A DNA stretch of 64,000 nucleotides, taken from Strongyloides papillosus (Eukaryota > Nematoda > Chromadorea > Rhabditida > Strongyloididae). Shown here in pieces: positions 48,061 to 62,069 of the stretch; position 1 is the stretch's first letter; each line of letters starts with the position of its first letter. A program made the translations under genes and the position numbers. The DNA lies in NCBI GenBank assembly GCA_005656395.1, contig SRSI01000050.1:2790001-2854000 (forward strand), in the 5' to 3' direction. The notes below the pieces were generated by a model. The model had not been told where the DNA came from, ran no database searches, and saw only the letters and a program-made list of their open reading frames with translations.

Positions 48061-51000
48061 TACTCCAATTGTTGTTATTACATTCTCACCAAGATATTTA
48101 TGGTTTTTTTTTTTGTGAAAGATTATTAGTAAATCAGAAGGTTAGTTTTTTTACTGGCACCTACTCTTTTCTAAAAACCATCATATTCATTTATTTTCTC
48201 ACATTTTTTTCTCCCTATTTTTTTACTCTTAATTGTTTTATTTAATTTTTATCAGTATTAATTTCGGGTGATAAAGTTGCGAAATCATCATATTTACTTT
48301 ATTTTTTATCTGTCGTATAAAGTTTATATTTTTTTGTGTTTGGTAGGAGGTTGTTATGTCTCATCCTTCATAATTCCGTGGAACTTTTTTTGTCATTTAA
48401 GTTGTGAAAAGGGTTTAAATTATATTTATTATTATCTCTAATTTATTTATGTGTTTAAATTTCTAGTGTAATTTGAGATAACTAATATTTTTTTATATTT
48501 TTAAATCGATTTAAAAAAGAAGAAATTATTATTTTTCTGGACCAAAGATGTTGTATAGTTATATGTAAGATTTAACTATTTGTTTTTTAATGTTAAAAAC
48601 TTTTTTATCCCCTTCAATGATCATTAAAATTTTCTCTTCCTATTTATAACTGGTCCATTAATTTCCAAGTATATTATATCCACTTTTTTGATGGGATTAT
48701 TTGTTAAATCGCAGGAAGTAAAATATGTAGGGAAATAAAAACATCCATAAAATTATAGGAAACTTTAATGTTAAAAATTAATAATTCCTTTTCATTGGAG
48801 TTTTCGCCATCACTTAGTGATCATATTTATCAACTTTACGACATAATCCCATCTGACTACTGTTATTTTATTGTCATATTCTCGTTAGAAGTTACTTTAA
48901 TTGCTCGTCATTATCTCTTTTTTTTCTACTATAAATGTTTCTCCCCATTAACAACGACATCATTATAGTAGTAAACTTTTCATGCACTTTCCACATTCAT
49001 ATAAAGAACACCATGTGTTTCTCACTCTATTTTTTCTAATTCTACGTCTTTTTTCATTAAGAAATATGAGTTGCAATTTGAGGATATCTTACCTTTCTTT
49101 GATTCTGAAAAAAAGTATAATTTATGAAGACAGATTGATTTAAGATATGAAAGTTTTGTAAAAATAAAGTACATATAATTCTTCAATTTCTTTTAACTGA
49201 TACCAATTTTTCTTATAAATTTACTCTATCAATCTTTTTTCTTCCTTATTATTTGATTGAAAATATTTATCTTTCGCTATAATAATATATATTTAAGAGT
49301 TGGAAATGTACTATATTTTCTTAAGTTTGTTGTTTTTTTATATCCCATTATCAACACCACCTCCATTATTGAGAAGATAAAAAATATAAGAGTAATAATA
49401 CTTAACCTCTTGTACCAGATTATTATTGTATAAAAAATTATAATAATAATATTATATAAATATGAAAGAAGCCCATTGTTATCTAGGCTCTTTTTCCTTA
49501 TCATATAATAAGTATATGAAGGTAAATCAATCATACACATATGTTCAATTACATAATAAAGAAAAACTTTGAGATAATAGGTGTTTTTATATAATAATAT
49601 GAATATTGAATATATTTTTTTATCTGTATTCTATTAAATAGTAACTTTATATCGAGGCAAGTTTTTTATGCTATCATTTCCTTTATCATACGAATATATA
49701 TCACGTGTACTATTTTATTATTATTCATATCTATTGGAGAGTATGAGTTATTTGAGAACATAGATATATAAGGTCCCCAGGTAACAAAAATGTTTTGTGT
49801 GTATTTGTGGAAATATATTATGTTTCATAATAGGAGAACTGAATAGAGGTGGGTAGAGTGGTATGTCCTTATAAGTGTGCTATGTTTTCTTACCTGCACA
49901 TGACTTTTTATAGGGAATGAATATATATTTTCTTGCTATAATTAGTTGTAGAATTGTCGTATATTTACTTTGTTTTTATATATTAATGTAACTTTGACAC
50001 TTCCATAGATGGTATATAAATTTGAAAGCTTCTTAATATATGATAGATTATGAGGGATATTAAAACGTTTTCCTCTCTCTCTCTCTGTTATGATGAATTG
50101 TTAAGTATATTTTGGGTACATAAGATTATGATGTGCCGTGTATATTAGCTAAATTTTGGGGTACCTGCCATTGTAAAAATTATATGGTTTGCGCCTATGT
50201 ATATATTATATTTATTTATTTATTTAAATATTATTATTTTTGTTCAACGAATGATACTAAGAATGTCTCAGTGGATTATTTTGTATTATGGTAAAGATAT
50301 ATATATATACATGTTAGGATGGATGTTAGTATACTTAATGTTTTTTTCAAACATATTAGTCATGAATTTTAATGTATTTAAACAGTATAGTTTTATTTAC
50401 ATGTTAATTTTTAACCAAATTTGAAGTTTTTATATTTAGCTTCAAGTTGAAAAAAAGAGGATAATCTTTTTAGGAATGTGGGAAAAAAAGTTATCACTTG
50501 GTGCTTCAATTATATAAATGTACTAGTGGAAATTGTGTGTTTTGTGATTCCTTGGAGATAGTTGTTGTAACTCTATCAATCTTATTCTTTTTGTTATATT
50601 AAGTGGATAATGATAATAAGTTTTTTATAAATTCTTTTTTTACAAACTATTATAGATATTGTGTTCTTCTTCTAGTCTTGAATTTAAGATTTTGTTGTTT
50701 ATTCCATAAAATTACTTTTATTATTATATTTATAGATTTTGTTCATTGAATCAGATGATGTAAAATTATATACACATATGAATATATTACATATACATAA
50801 CGCCTAGTTTTTGATATATTTTTATTGTATTACACAATATAATACCCACATCAACTTTGAGTTTTGATATATAGTGCTTGAAGAAAAATAGGGAAAAGAA
50901 GGATTTTTAAAGATTTTTATGGCAATAGCCATTGAGAGTTAAGTGGAAAAGAAAAGATAGATGAATTTCTTTTTTAAAATGGTATAGATTGGTTATTTAT

Positions 51001-51377
51001 TATTTTGTACTTAACTTTTATCCTTTATATCGTTTATAATTTTCTTTTTATATCATATAATATGGTTGTATTATAATATTATAACTGTGTATTTTTTGAT
51101 ACTATTCTTAGGTAAAAAAGTACATGAAATTTAGGGCTACTTTATTATTACCTTTCTTCTATAGTTTTAGGAGAGTGTATTATATTGTATTCAATTATAC
51201 TCTTGAATAATATTTGTTTTATAAATTTTTATTATATGTATTTGTGTATTGTATTATTTCGGGAAAATTAAATTACAGTGTACACTTATTTTATGATAGT
51301 GTAGCCGATTATCAAGTTTCAAAAATATAATTATTTATTTTTACAGGTTATACACATATCATATCTAAAAACTGGGA

Positions 51378-53103
51378 ATGATTAACATTGAAGAATCATT
51401 CGAAAAGATTGACCTCAACTGTCCTATACCTGATGGTGATCATGATGATCATGGAAATTTTGTAATGATGGGGGATAATGAAGATTATGATGATGAGTTA
51501 AGTGATTGTGAGGATATAGCTGATATCTTTGGTGATGAGACATGTGACTTTACTAAGAAATATAATAGTATTAGGAATTCTTCAGTTAATCCAAATAAAC
51601 AAGTTTCTAATAACAATGGCTTCAGAAAAACTTCTGGGGAAGCTTTCATACAATTTGACTTGGATTCAATATCAAAACACAAACACAGGAAAACTAGAGA
51701 TCGTGCTGATCGAGCAACCGTCGAGCAGGTACTAGATCCCCGTACTCGTCTTATCATTTTCCGTCTCGTTCAACGTGGAGTCCTTGAGACCATTGAGGGA
51801 TGTATATCAACTGGTAAAGAAGCCAATGTATACCATGCTTTAGATGAAAATGATCAAAGTTTTGCCATAAAAATATACAAAACCGCTATATTGACTTTCA
51901 AAGACCGTGATCGTTATGTGTCAGGAGAATTTAGGTGAGTGATTATGCTCTCTTTTTTTGTTACCCTTGACAAGTACATTTGATAAATTATTAATAGTTA
52001 ACATATATATATCTATAGTCTCCTGTTAATGAACTAATTATTATATTATTAATCTTCTTTTTCTTCAGATACCGCCATGGTTATTGTAGGCATAATCCCC
52101 GAAAGATGGTCGCTACCTGGGCTGAAAAAGAGATGAGAAATTTAATGAGAATGCATCAAGCAGGAATGGCAGTTCCAAAACCATTACTACTAAAAGGTCA
52201 TGTATTAGTTATGGATTTTATTGGTACAGATGGTTGGCCGGCTCCATTATTAAAAAATGCTGAATTCAATGAGGAGGTAGCTAACAATTTGTATTTAGAT
52301 TGTATCAAATCTATGAGAACAATGTATAGAGAGTGTAGACTAGTTCATGCAGGTAATTTAATACTTTTTCTATTTATCAATGCTTATCTATATGATGTAA
52401 TAATCAACTTTTTTTTTCTTTAGATTTATCAGAATATAATATGCTTGTTCATGAGGAAAAATTATACATTATTGATGTATCACAAAGTGTTGAACATGAT
52501 CATCCACATTCTTTAGAATTTTTAAGATCAGATATTGCTAATGTAACGAATTTCTTTAGAGATCGTGGAGCTGCTGTTTTGAGTATGAAACAACTTTTTG
52601 AATTGATTGTTGACCCATCAGTTCAAAGTAATAGTGATGTTGAAAGAATCCTCCAGCAACGTAGTCATGAGAAGATTGAAGAAGATATTTTGTTCATGAA
52701 AGCATATATTCCTCATAAGTTAGATTCAATGGTTCATTATGAGCGTGACGATGAAATTGAGAGATCAGGAGCTGAAGTTAACAATCCTTTCCAAAAAGTT
52801 ATCAGTAAAGTGTTAATGGGAACAAAAGATGAAGAAAAAGAAGATGCTTTAGAAAATATTGTTGAAGAGGAGGAGGATGAAGAAGATGAGGAAGGATCTG
52901 ATGAATCTAGTCTCAATTCAGAAGATCGTAGACTCGAGGAACTAAAAGAGCACCGTAGGAAGTTACATTTTAGACCGAGAGATGAGGAATTAGATGCGAA
53001 AAGGGAACGTAAGAAAGCTGTCAAAGAAGAGAAGAGAGAAAAACGAAAAGAAAAGATACCTAAACATGTCAAGAAAAGACACAATAAGAAAGCTCATAAG
53101 TGA
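51378..53103 (+). CDS. riok-1: RIO1 atypical serine kinase
   Basis: Three exons (51378-51934, 52069-52352, 52424-53103) encode 506 residues. An acidic N-terminal region precedes the RIO domain. It carries the glycine-rich-loop equivalent STGKEANVY (144-152), a lysine in AIKIYK (about 165), the RIO1 signature around [13 protein letters not shown], catalytic HADLSEYN with Asp near 281, and metal-binding IIDVSQ with Asp near 298. The C terminus has an acidic run followed by a Lys/Arg-rich tail that may act in nuclear or ribosome targeting. RIO1 acts in late cytoplasmic maturation of the 40S ribosomal subunit. All catalytic residues are present. The gene symbol follows the C. elegans orthologue. 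Confidence 0.95.
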
Positions 53104-53491
53104 TTGTTAGTAGTTAATCTTTTTTTCTAACCATTCAAATCGACATGTTGTTATATTCTATTTTATCACATAGTTATTAATCCTTTTTTTTCTTGTTAAG
53201 TTTTATACATCATTGTATTCAATCTATTTGTTGCATATGATAGACATATATCATTGCTTTATTGTTGTTATGTCTTTTTATATAATGGTGAAAATTCATG
53301 AAAGATAATATTTCTTTTTTTGTTTCAATATATTTAAAATGTTTTTAAACATTTATATATCTATATTCATTTTTTATCATAATTATACTTTCTTTATCGT
53401 GTATATTAATATACATATTATGATTAAGAATTTAAAAAATATATAAATATCTAAATTTTCATTTTTTATAGAGTTTCTATTGTAAGAAAAA
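53104..53491. other. Intergenic, short
   Basis: AT-rich sequence between two genes on the same strand. It contains the kinase 3' end and the promoter or trans-splice region of the next gene. An acceptor-like TTTTTATAG ends at 53471, about 21 nt before the next ATG. Confidence 0.4.
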
Positions 53492-55483
53492 ATGGAACAT
53501 TCCGGGCCAATGTCTGCATCTACTTACGGTAAAAGAAATAACGCAGCTGAAGTTCTGAGGAGGAAACAGGCAGCAGAGAAGGAGCAAGAGATAAAGTAAG
53601 TGATTATACTATTTTTATAAATATAATCATTTATCTTTAGACTACAGCAAAAGTTAAGAGAAAAAGAAGAAAAATCAAGACGTGCTGCAGAGGCTAAGGA
53701 CCAGGAACTCCGAGAAAAAACCAGAAAGATCCATGAAAAAGAACTACTCCGCCAAAAGATGGTCCTGGATAGGAGAGCTGCACAACTTGAGCAGGATAGT
53801 AAAAAGAAGATGGAAATTCTAACTAAAGCACATGCAGCTACATCACGTCTAGTGTGTACAAAAACTGGTAATGGGTCACCTCAACAAAAAAAAGTATATG
53901 CATTTGGATCTAGTACTCCAAGAGATTTAGTATATCTGGAGAAATTATCACGTGAACAGAAAGTTTATAACAATAAACTTGTAGCTCCAGCATCTTCGAG
54001 TGGTAAATCAAGTCAAGGACAATCAACTACTCCAAGTCCAAATAAAATGCCTATAAGAAGTAATGTTGCTTTTGGTAGTAGTATGACTTCAAGTTTATAT
54101 GTGTCACCAAGTCAAAAAGTTTTACCTGTACAAAGATCTCCACTTAATCCAGTTCCGTTAAGGAAAGGACCATCATCAACTAATAATACACCAAATAGAA
54201 ATACCAATAACGTTCCTCCACCACCTCGTAGAAGTGTTCCAAGAGTTTCGAATTCTATGACACAATCGATGTATACGCCACGGACTTCTGTTGGTTTTAG
54301 AAGCAATACTACTCTTAAAGGTAATGGTACATTAAATGGACAACTGAAACCAAACCTTAATTCTACACAAGCAAGAAATGTCAACAAAGTTCCACTACCA
54401 CACCCACCAAAGAAAAACCAACAGATGAATGGCGATGTCAAAAAAGTTAAAAACCAAATGGTTAAGCCTAAGGATCATGATACTGTCACTACTACACAAG
54501 AAGATAAAGATCAAATACATCATAATGTTAGTGAAGAATTCCATAGTGTAGAAAGAAATATATCTCTTGAAAGCTTGCATTCTCACCATGAAGATGAAGT
54601 CACAGAAGTTATTAACGACGTAGTCTCTGCTCAAGTAAACTACTCCATCGAGATTACTCCTGAAATTACGACTAATAACAATGAAGAATTTACGAATGAT
54701 GTTGAAGTTAAAAGTGTTTCTCCAGCACCTGTACCAGAAACATTAAAGCTCCCAGAAAAATTACCTATTCTAGAGGATGAGAATTCACCTGAGCCAGTTA
54801 GTACCTTAGAAGAAAATAAATTTGATTCAGGAGTTGATAGTGAAACACCAAATGATGCTGATCAAATAGTACGTAACTCTATTGGTGTTAACTCATTAAC
54901 ATCAGCCTTAGCTCAAATGACAATACGTACTCCAGCATCGAAGAAGACTCCAGAGGAGGTCTCAACATTACCCCATTCAAGTAGTAGCTCATCATCCTCA
55001 AATGAAGATCTTGCCTCAATATACCAAATGAAGAGTGTACTAAAAGCACAAATTCAAAAGCAGAAGGACGAAAGAGAAAACCGTAGTGCACGTATTAAAG
55101 CATTACTTAGTAAAGTTCGAGGATCGGAGACTTCTGATCCACTAACGACTGGTACTACTACCTCTTTACATACATCAATTAGTCCAATATTAAATATTGA
55201 CAAAAAGGTAGATGATGATACAACAATAATTGGACCAACAACCTCTGATCTTGGAGTCTCAGTATCAACAGCAAAAACACTAGAGAAACTAAGGAGAAGA
55301 AAGGAAAAAAATTCAGAGATGGTATCTTCGACTACATCTACTCCCGTAGTTGAGAAAAGTATAGCTGAAGAGTTATCGTCTCTTGGTGTAAATTTACCAG
55401 GACAACCAACATATGATTATCCACCTGAAGATCCAAAAGTAAATGGTGGTACATTTACATCACAGACAGCAGCTTCTACATAG
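53492..55483 (+). CDS. Lys/Glu-rich microtubule-associated-like protein (MAP7/ensconsin type)
   Basis: Exons 53492-53595 and 53641-55483 join across a 45-bp intron to 648 residues. The first part (about 20-110) is a continuous charged helix rich in Arg, Lys, Glu and Gln. A conserved-looking YAFGSSTPR segment follows near 130, then Ser/Pro/Thr-rich low-complexity sequence, and a second charged helix near 420-450. This layout, a basic helical region followed by YAFGSSTPR-like sequence, suggests the MAP7/ensconsin family that binds microtubules and recruits kinesin-1, but the match is from memory of family character and not decisive. Similar charged-coil proteins cannot be excluded. The TAG stop overlaps a GTAAAA donor-like site, so an alternative 3' exon is possible. 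Confidence 0.55.
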
Positions 55484-56531
55484 GTAAAAAAGCGATATAG
55501 AATTTATAAGATATATATTATATATAGATTTTTAATGATCTACAAAGATAATGGTTAGTAGTGTAATATTATTTTCAAACATAAAAAGGAATTTTTTTTA
55601 TTTATTTTCACAGATGTTCTTCTTTCAACAAAATATTTCTACTTGTCTATTATTTTTTCTCTCTATCATCCTACTATATCATTAACATTGTATACATCAT
55701 TTTTTTTCCTTTAATATATTGTATCATCTCCAAGAATCTACTTTATTATACGAGCCTCTTTTTTAAATTTTAATCACTACAATATTGCATTATATTGTAA
55801 GAATGAGATTGAAAAGATACTACCGAGTCATAGGTATCCTTATCTTTTTTTAAATTTTTAATTGTATATATTATATATAATTTATTGTACACACAAATGA
55901 GTAAAACTAACGAACGAGAGTAAAAATAAATTGTTTTTAAAAAGTTTTTGTTTTTTTTAAAGTTTTTTTGTTGTTTGAGAAAATTAAGACGGAAGTTGGA
56001 AGTGAAATTTATTTTAATTAAATTAGAAAGGGTAAATTTTGTTGCTTTCTGGGTGGAGGAAGGAAATTAAATGGCTTCTGGAGAATGAAAAGCAACATCA
56101 AGTCATTCATGATACTTTATTGGTTTGGAGGGCATTTTTGGTGAAGAAAACTTTATTTTTAGAATAATTAAAGTATTAATAAAAAATATGGTAATGTCTC
56201 AACAAATCTTTTAATTTTTTTTTTATGAAAAGTATTCTTTTTGTGATAGAATCAAAGTAAAAAAAAATAGACAAAAATTTGAAAATATACTTTATTATTA
56301 ATAATGGTTCTGTAGAGATTTTATATATAGTCAAATTTTGATGATGGAAAAAGTATTATTGTTGTAATCTTCTTGATAATATATAATTTTGAAATTATTT
56401 ATTACGTCTGTTGTAAGAATGTGTGAAAAAAAGGAATTACATGATTTTGGAGACTTCGAGTCAGCTGGTGTAATCATACTAAATAAATAGAAAAATAGTG
56501 GGAAAATATTAATAAAATGATACTTCTTCTT
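55484..56531. other. Intergenic, no gene seen
   Basis: AT-rich sequence between the convergent MAP7-like gene and the small secreted peptide gene. The 3' UTRs of both probably lie here. Nothing else was recognised. Confidence 0.4.
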
Positions 56532-56759
56532 TCAATGGTAGGAAAATAAACTCCTAGCTACAACCACTTTAGGATGAATAAATCCAAAAGGTATTCTACT
56601 ATTGATAAGATTGGTTTTTTGATAGCCAAAATTACCGTCTCCTGGTTTAGGTACCAACCATGGATTCGTTCCAAATCTAAATCCAATAAATGGTGAGGCA
56701 TTCATAGATGCAAGGAATAATAGCATAAATAAAAATACAGAAAACTTCTTATCAATCAT
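56532..56759 (-). CDS. Small secreted peptide, unknown
   Basis: 75 residues starting with a clear signal peptide (about 1-21, ending near NAS). The mature part of about 54 residues is rich in Pro, Gly and Phe, with no cysteines. It contains a repeated FGF/FGT-like and IPFGF flavour but no clear dibasic neuropeptide processing sites. Single exon. It could be a cuticle or antimicrobial glycine-rich peptide; the function is not known. Confidence 0.6.
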   Translation of the reverse strand: MIDKKFSVFLFMLLFLASMNASPFIGFRFGTNPWLVPKPGDGNFGYQKTNLINSRIPFGFIHPKVVVARSLFSYH

Positions 56760-59589
56760 ATTATTATAGTAAAACTATATCAGTTGAATTTTCAGGAATT
56801 TATTTGATGTGTATGTCTAAATATAAAGAATATTTAAAGTGGGGGAAAAATTAATTTGGCTAATTATAAATATATCCTTAAATAAACATTTTAACTATTA
56901 CATATTAAGAAATAATAAAAATGGTGAGTAATAAGAATTTTAATTAAAAATATTAATGATAAAAGTAATGATGAAATTGAAATTTTATCACTACATTTAT
57001 ACATATATAATATATCATATCTCATGAAAACATCCTACGCTGGATGATTTTGTAGGGCCTAAAAAGAATATTTCCAAAAATTAGGGAATTTTTTCCAAAC
57101 TGAGATAATATTTTAAATATTTTAACAGTTTTATATATTAAAGAAAGCTAAAGTATTTATGACACCTAATTAAAGGAATTTGTCATTAGAGCATTAGTTG
57201 GGTGATGAGTTTAAATTAAAAAAGTAATCCCCATGTGTTTAAGATAGAGATGAATTATTAAATAATAGTATTTCAAATGTTTTTATATTATATAATTTTT
57301 ACCATTCGGCTTTTTTTTATTCTTAGGAAATTTAAGTAACAATGAAAAAAAAGTAAAATTATTTTGGCAAATGTAATTCGATTAAAAAATCTTTTATGTA
57401 CCTAATTTTTTGTTAAAAATATTTTTTATTTATAATGTTTGTTTACAATAACTTATTTTTTAACGGAAATGAAGAAAATATAATATAAGATTAGAAAAAA
57501 ATAATAATAACAATATATTTTAAGTAACTTTTCTTAAAAAATAACAAAGTAAAATTCAGATAACAGTTAAAACGAAAGATTAAAAATAGAAATGTTTTAT
57601 TTCAATATTGTTATTTTTTTTACTATTAAAACACAACTGGAGCAGGAAATAGAAAAATGAAGTTCATAATGCAATGAATAGGGTTTAATTAGGGAGATAA
57701 TTAAGACATATTTATATAGTAGTACCAATAAATAGGAAATGTCATTAAAATGTTAATTAATCAATTTCTTTAACAAATATACTGTAATCTTCTTATTACT
57801 ATTGCTCTAAAATAACATTTTATATATTCCATAATTATAAAAAGATTTAATTCAATTTCCGTGGTATTATAAAAATTAACAATGGAATTAAAGTACAAAG
57901 TCTATTAATATTAGATGTTATTAAAAAAAGTTACGTCAAATCATTTTTTCTTTAAGTACTAAATGAAAAAATATTAAAATAACTTTACAAATTGTTCAAA
58001 TTAACTTTTATTATTTGAGAATTTAATTTTCTCAAGATTATTTTACTTACGATGGTTGAGAACCAATAAAAGAAGAAGAATACAAGAATAAAAAAAAGAT
58101 TCTTCCCGAATTAAATAAAATGATAAAAATATTATTTCTAAGAAGATTACCTCCTTATGAAGAAACAAATTTATCACTTAAAATAGAATCGCAGTTTAAT
58201 TTTTGATTTCTTTTATGAGAAAATAATCTATATTCAAATGACATCTTATAAACATTTTAAGATTCATATATTTGATAATAAAAGTACACATTTAATAAAA
58301 GGTATAAATAAAATTGAAGATCCTTTTAGCATAAAAATAACAAAAGATTTGTCTTCTTAAAATAGGTGAACTAAATTTAGAAATATCTTTCTTCATCATG
58401 TGCTTGAATTAAGTAGAAGTATTAGAAAATTGCCAAAGTTTATTTTTTTTTTGCTATTAGAAGGTAATAATGGTTCAAAATCTTAATGTATAACTTTTAA
58501 ATAAGCTATTATTATTATTATCAAAAATGCGTAAATAATGTAACTACATGTTTTTTAATATTCACAACAACATTTGAATGTTTTCTTAGCAGTAAAAGAG
58601 GAATTTCTAATAACTTTTAATTAAATACCGTCTTAATTAGCTATTAAAGTATGTTTTAAAGCTAATAAAGTTGGTTTTATATTCTCCAAAAAAATGTTAG
58701 TTCACAAATCTTAAACTATTCCATAATTATATATCTTCTATTATATTACTAATCATTGGTTCTTGAATTAAAGATAGAAAGTTTATCATAAGTACGATTC
58801 CTGCATGCTATACTCAACGTATCTAAAAATACTCAATTAACCTTGTATCCTTCCAATAAAAACACCAGAGATGCAAAGATGAAAGTAATCCACATGAATC
58901 TAAAGAAAAACTTATCAATGAAAGTAGATTAAAGATACTTAATACAGATCGTCGTATGAGTATATTTTACAATACTCTTTCATGACCACATCCAATGGAG
59001 ATAGTATTGGATCATTGAAAATCCATGAATTTATAATGTTTTTGATTCTTTTGAAGAAACTGTTGAAGATTCTAGAAGCATCTAAATTCTAGTTTGGAGG
59101 CTTTCATTTCAAATAACTAAATAAAGCATTTAGTTTCCCAGAATGGTTATTTTTACAACGTATAGTGGTAAATAGCGATATTCTGAAGTAGTTTGTAGCA
59201 TTTGAAGGATTTTTCTATGCGTCATTCATTTTTTTACTCATATTTCGGGTAAATGTTTTATTTATTAAGCTGTAATGGTTAATTAAGTAAGTAATTGATA
59301 ATATAATCGACGTTTCATAATCATTTGACACAGTTGTGACAACTATATTGACGCAAAAAGCGAAAAGATTTGAATACACTCAACTAAAGCAAAATAATTA
59401 ATAGCAGTTGTTTGTACTAAAGATTACAGATAGGCTAATTATTTAATGTAAAAAATTTTCTTTAAATTGCCAAATTGTTAAAAACTTTTATTAAATACAA
59501 TGAATATATACACATATATACAACAAAATATATTAAATTCATATATATGATAAATACACTAATTACATATATTATACATAGTAAATACA
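56760..59589. other. Intergenic, no gene supported
   Basis: 2.8 kb of AT-rich sequence. A slightly less AT-rich part at about 58840-59230 contains protein-like fragments broken by stops and might be a decayed gene from the neighbouring F-box cluster, but it could not be aligned convincingly. Confidence 0.4.
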
Positions 59590-60322
59590 TCAAAAAAATA
59601 TAAAAAAAAATTTTAAACTAGAGTCGTTGTAATAGGAACCCCTATACCAAAATTGCTTATCGTACTCCAACATAGGATTTTCAGTAAGAAGATCCGATCC
59701 AATGCAACTTTTTTCCCAACTGAAAGTGGTCCGTCTTTTCCAAAAAGTCTCGATGTTTGAAGAGATTCTGTCTAAGAAGATTATCATCAGAAAGAACTGC
59801 AAATTCTCTACTGCAACTGACTACAGTAGAAAGATATATCATAAGGCTTTTTGTATTTGGTAATCTATAGGCAAAATTAAATATAGAAATATCTCTGCCA
59901 AGGGGATTTCTATAACCTATGGATATGCGTTCTCTGTCCGAGAGATTTCCAAGACGAAACTTCTTGATCCCTGTAAAATCTTTGCCTTTTAAAAAGATTT
60001 CATACTCATTGTCATCATTCGATCCAATCTTAAAATAAATTTTCTATTCATTTCTTAAAATTAAAAATAAACTTACATGATGTGGAACTATATGTCCCTC
60101 AATAATTTCAAAGTACATTGAACCGTAGTTTGCTCCAAATCTTTTACTTTCAACACAGGGAATTTTTTCATATTCTACTCTTGGTCCGTGCAATTTTTCT
60201 ATATATTTTACGACCGTAAAATAGAGATTTTTACAGGCCAGCTTAAGGTTGTTTAAATCTCTCCAATGTAATTTTTTTAAAATTTGGAGCCTGAATGCAT
60301 CTGGAAAATTAACGAAATCCAT
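59590..60322 (-). pseudogene. F-box protein gene, frameshifted and truncated
   Basis: Exon 1 (60322-60077) encodes an N-terminal F-box: FPDAFRLQILKKL, then LKLACKNLYF. A 48-bp intron leads to exon 2 from 60028. The frame follows the two intact neighbours until about 59700, where it shifts. The conserved DLLTENPMLEY block is then read in another frame, and the protein ends soon after at 59590, missing about 110 C-terminal residues present in the other copies. F-box proteins link substrates to SCF ubiquitin ligases. This copy is probably non-functional. Confidence 0.65.
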
Positions 60323-60479
60323 ATTTGGTTTCTGAAAAGACATAAACAATTATTAGTGCGCTTTTTTTTTTAAATTTATTTTTTACTAAAATCAAAAAAA
60401 GATTACAGTAAAAAAATGGGATGACTCTAAAAAGACACCAAAGTAAAATCGTTACAAGAAAAAAAACAGGTTCATCGAA

Positions 60480-60660
60480 ATAACTTTAATATCATCATTC
60501 TTCTATCAATAAGATATGGTCTAAATAACATAACAATAACTCCTTGGATATTCTTAAGAGTAGAAAGCCCTTGAAAAAGTTGAAAGTTACCAAAATCATT
60601 AATAATCGTAGTTTTGAGTACTCTATCAATGTTTTCCTAAGGTCACATCTGGAGATTTCC
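60480..60660 (-). pseudogene. Relic segment of the F-box tandem unit
   Basis: This aligns with 62070-62250 and 63640-63830 by shared blocks such as AATATTTTTTCCAATAGA, TTGGAAATTTTGAC and CACATCTGGAGATTTCCAAT. Each lies upstream of an F-box gene. On the minus strand they read as broken protein-like sequence, probably the decayed 3' end of an older copy carried along in each duplication unit. Confidence 0.45.
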
Positions 60661-60904
60661 AATACTTCGTAAACAAAAGTAGTTGAATTATAAGGATATT
60701 ACCACTAAATAAGTTAACATAAATACAATATGCAATCTTTCAATTTTTTGTACATTACTTTTACCTTAAATTACAGCAATAAAAATACAAATATTAAATA
60801 TTATTTTAATCTAGGAACTATTGAAAAAAAAGAGAAATAAAATTGATATACTATTTTATTAAACTTAAAAAATATATTACAATCTACAGACAAAATTAAA
60901 TTTG

Positions 60905-61922
60905 TTACCTTAAACAAATTTCAATATGTTTTACAGATTCATCATAATATACCATATTCGTGTGGTTATAACCACACTTTGAACATCTCATGAAAACCAG
61001 ATCGTCATCTAATCCAAAATCAACATCTTCCACTGAACCATTGTTAAGTCTTATTTTTTCATACAAGTCTCTGTAAAAGTCTTCTCCTAGTACAGCAGGT
61101 CCACCATTCCAATGGATGTGAAAACTAAATCTTCCAATATCGCATCTTTTCTTTAAATCAAAAAAGCCAATTTTGAATAGCTGATGAATAATTTGAATGT
61201 AGATGGGCTCAGAAGTATCACCTAAAGTAGTTTCATATTCCAACATTGGATCACCAGTTAGAATATCCATCATAATTTTCTTTATAAATAATTGTGATCT
61301 ACCTCTCTCAAAAAGACCCATTTTCTTAAAAGATTCCTTCTTAAGAAGAACACCATTATATGGTATTCTAAATTCTTTGGTGTTCGAAATAGTAATTTCA
61401 AGAAGTTCCGATGTTGTATCTGACAAAGAGATTAGAGAAAAATATTCACAATGACCTCCACGCAAAATGTCGTAGGTATTCGTTACACATATTATTTCAC
61501 CATTTGTGATGTTTTCAAAAACAAGATTTTTGATTTGCGTGAAATCTTTATCCTTTAGAAAATCTTCATACTCACGGTCATTACTAAATTCAACCTTAAA
61601 ATAACTTTTTTATTCTTTTCTTTCTTAAAGTTAGAAATAAACTTACATGATGTGGAACCATATGTCCCTCAGTAATTTCAAAGTACATTGAACTATAGTC
61701 AGCTCCAAATATTTTATTTTCATCATAAAAAATTTTTAAATGTTCTACTCTTGGTCTGTCCAATTTTTCTATATTTTTTACAATCGTTAAGTAGAACTTT
61801 CTGCAGACAAGCTTAAAATTATTTAAATCCTTCCAACGTAATTTTTTTAAAATTGGAAGCATAAGTTCATCCGGTAGAGACAAGAGACTCATTGTAGGGT
61901 CATTCATTTTAGGGCCATCCAT
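60905..61922 (-). CDS. F-box protein, intact
   Basis: Exons 61922-61647 and 61594-60905 (52-bp intron) give 321 residues. The F-box lies at about 14-50 (LPDELMLPILKKLRWKDL, then LVCRKFYLTI). The long second part is shared with the neighbouring copies: a KKESFKKMGLFE block, a MDILTGDPMLEYE block and a C-terminal CxxC-containing segment (CSKCGYNH). The family is likely a lineage-specific F-box expansion acting as an SCF substrate receptor; the target is unknown. A minus-strand TTATAAACCTACA leader precedes the ATG. Confidence 0.8.
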
Positions 61923-62069
61923 TGTAGGTTTATAAAATCAAAAACACTATTACGTTTGCTTAAATTTACTACGATATAAAAAACTACAATAAAAGAAATG
62001 AAAGAATTGTGAAATTTTTAAATAAAATCGCTAGGAGGAAAAAAAACAAACTGATTGGTATCGTTTGAT

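Larger units (their letters stand above)
44539..51345. other. Long gene-poor region between divergent genes
   Basis: About 6.8 kb without a supported gene between the leftward FMO-like gene and the rightward RIO1 kinase gene. The plus strand is A- and C-rich up to about 49.5 kb and T- and G-rich after about 49.7 kb. It contains a (TA)n tract and one moderately GC-rich island (47905-48060). A TTTTTACAG acceptor-like site ends at about 51346, shortly before the kinase ATG, consistent with an outron or 5' intron. Confidence 0.55.

Noticed and set aside
54112..54441. Antisense open frame within the MAP7-like gene
   Set aside because: A shadow of the Pro/Ser-rich sense frame.
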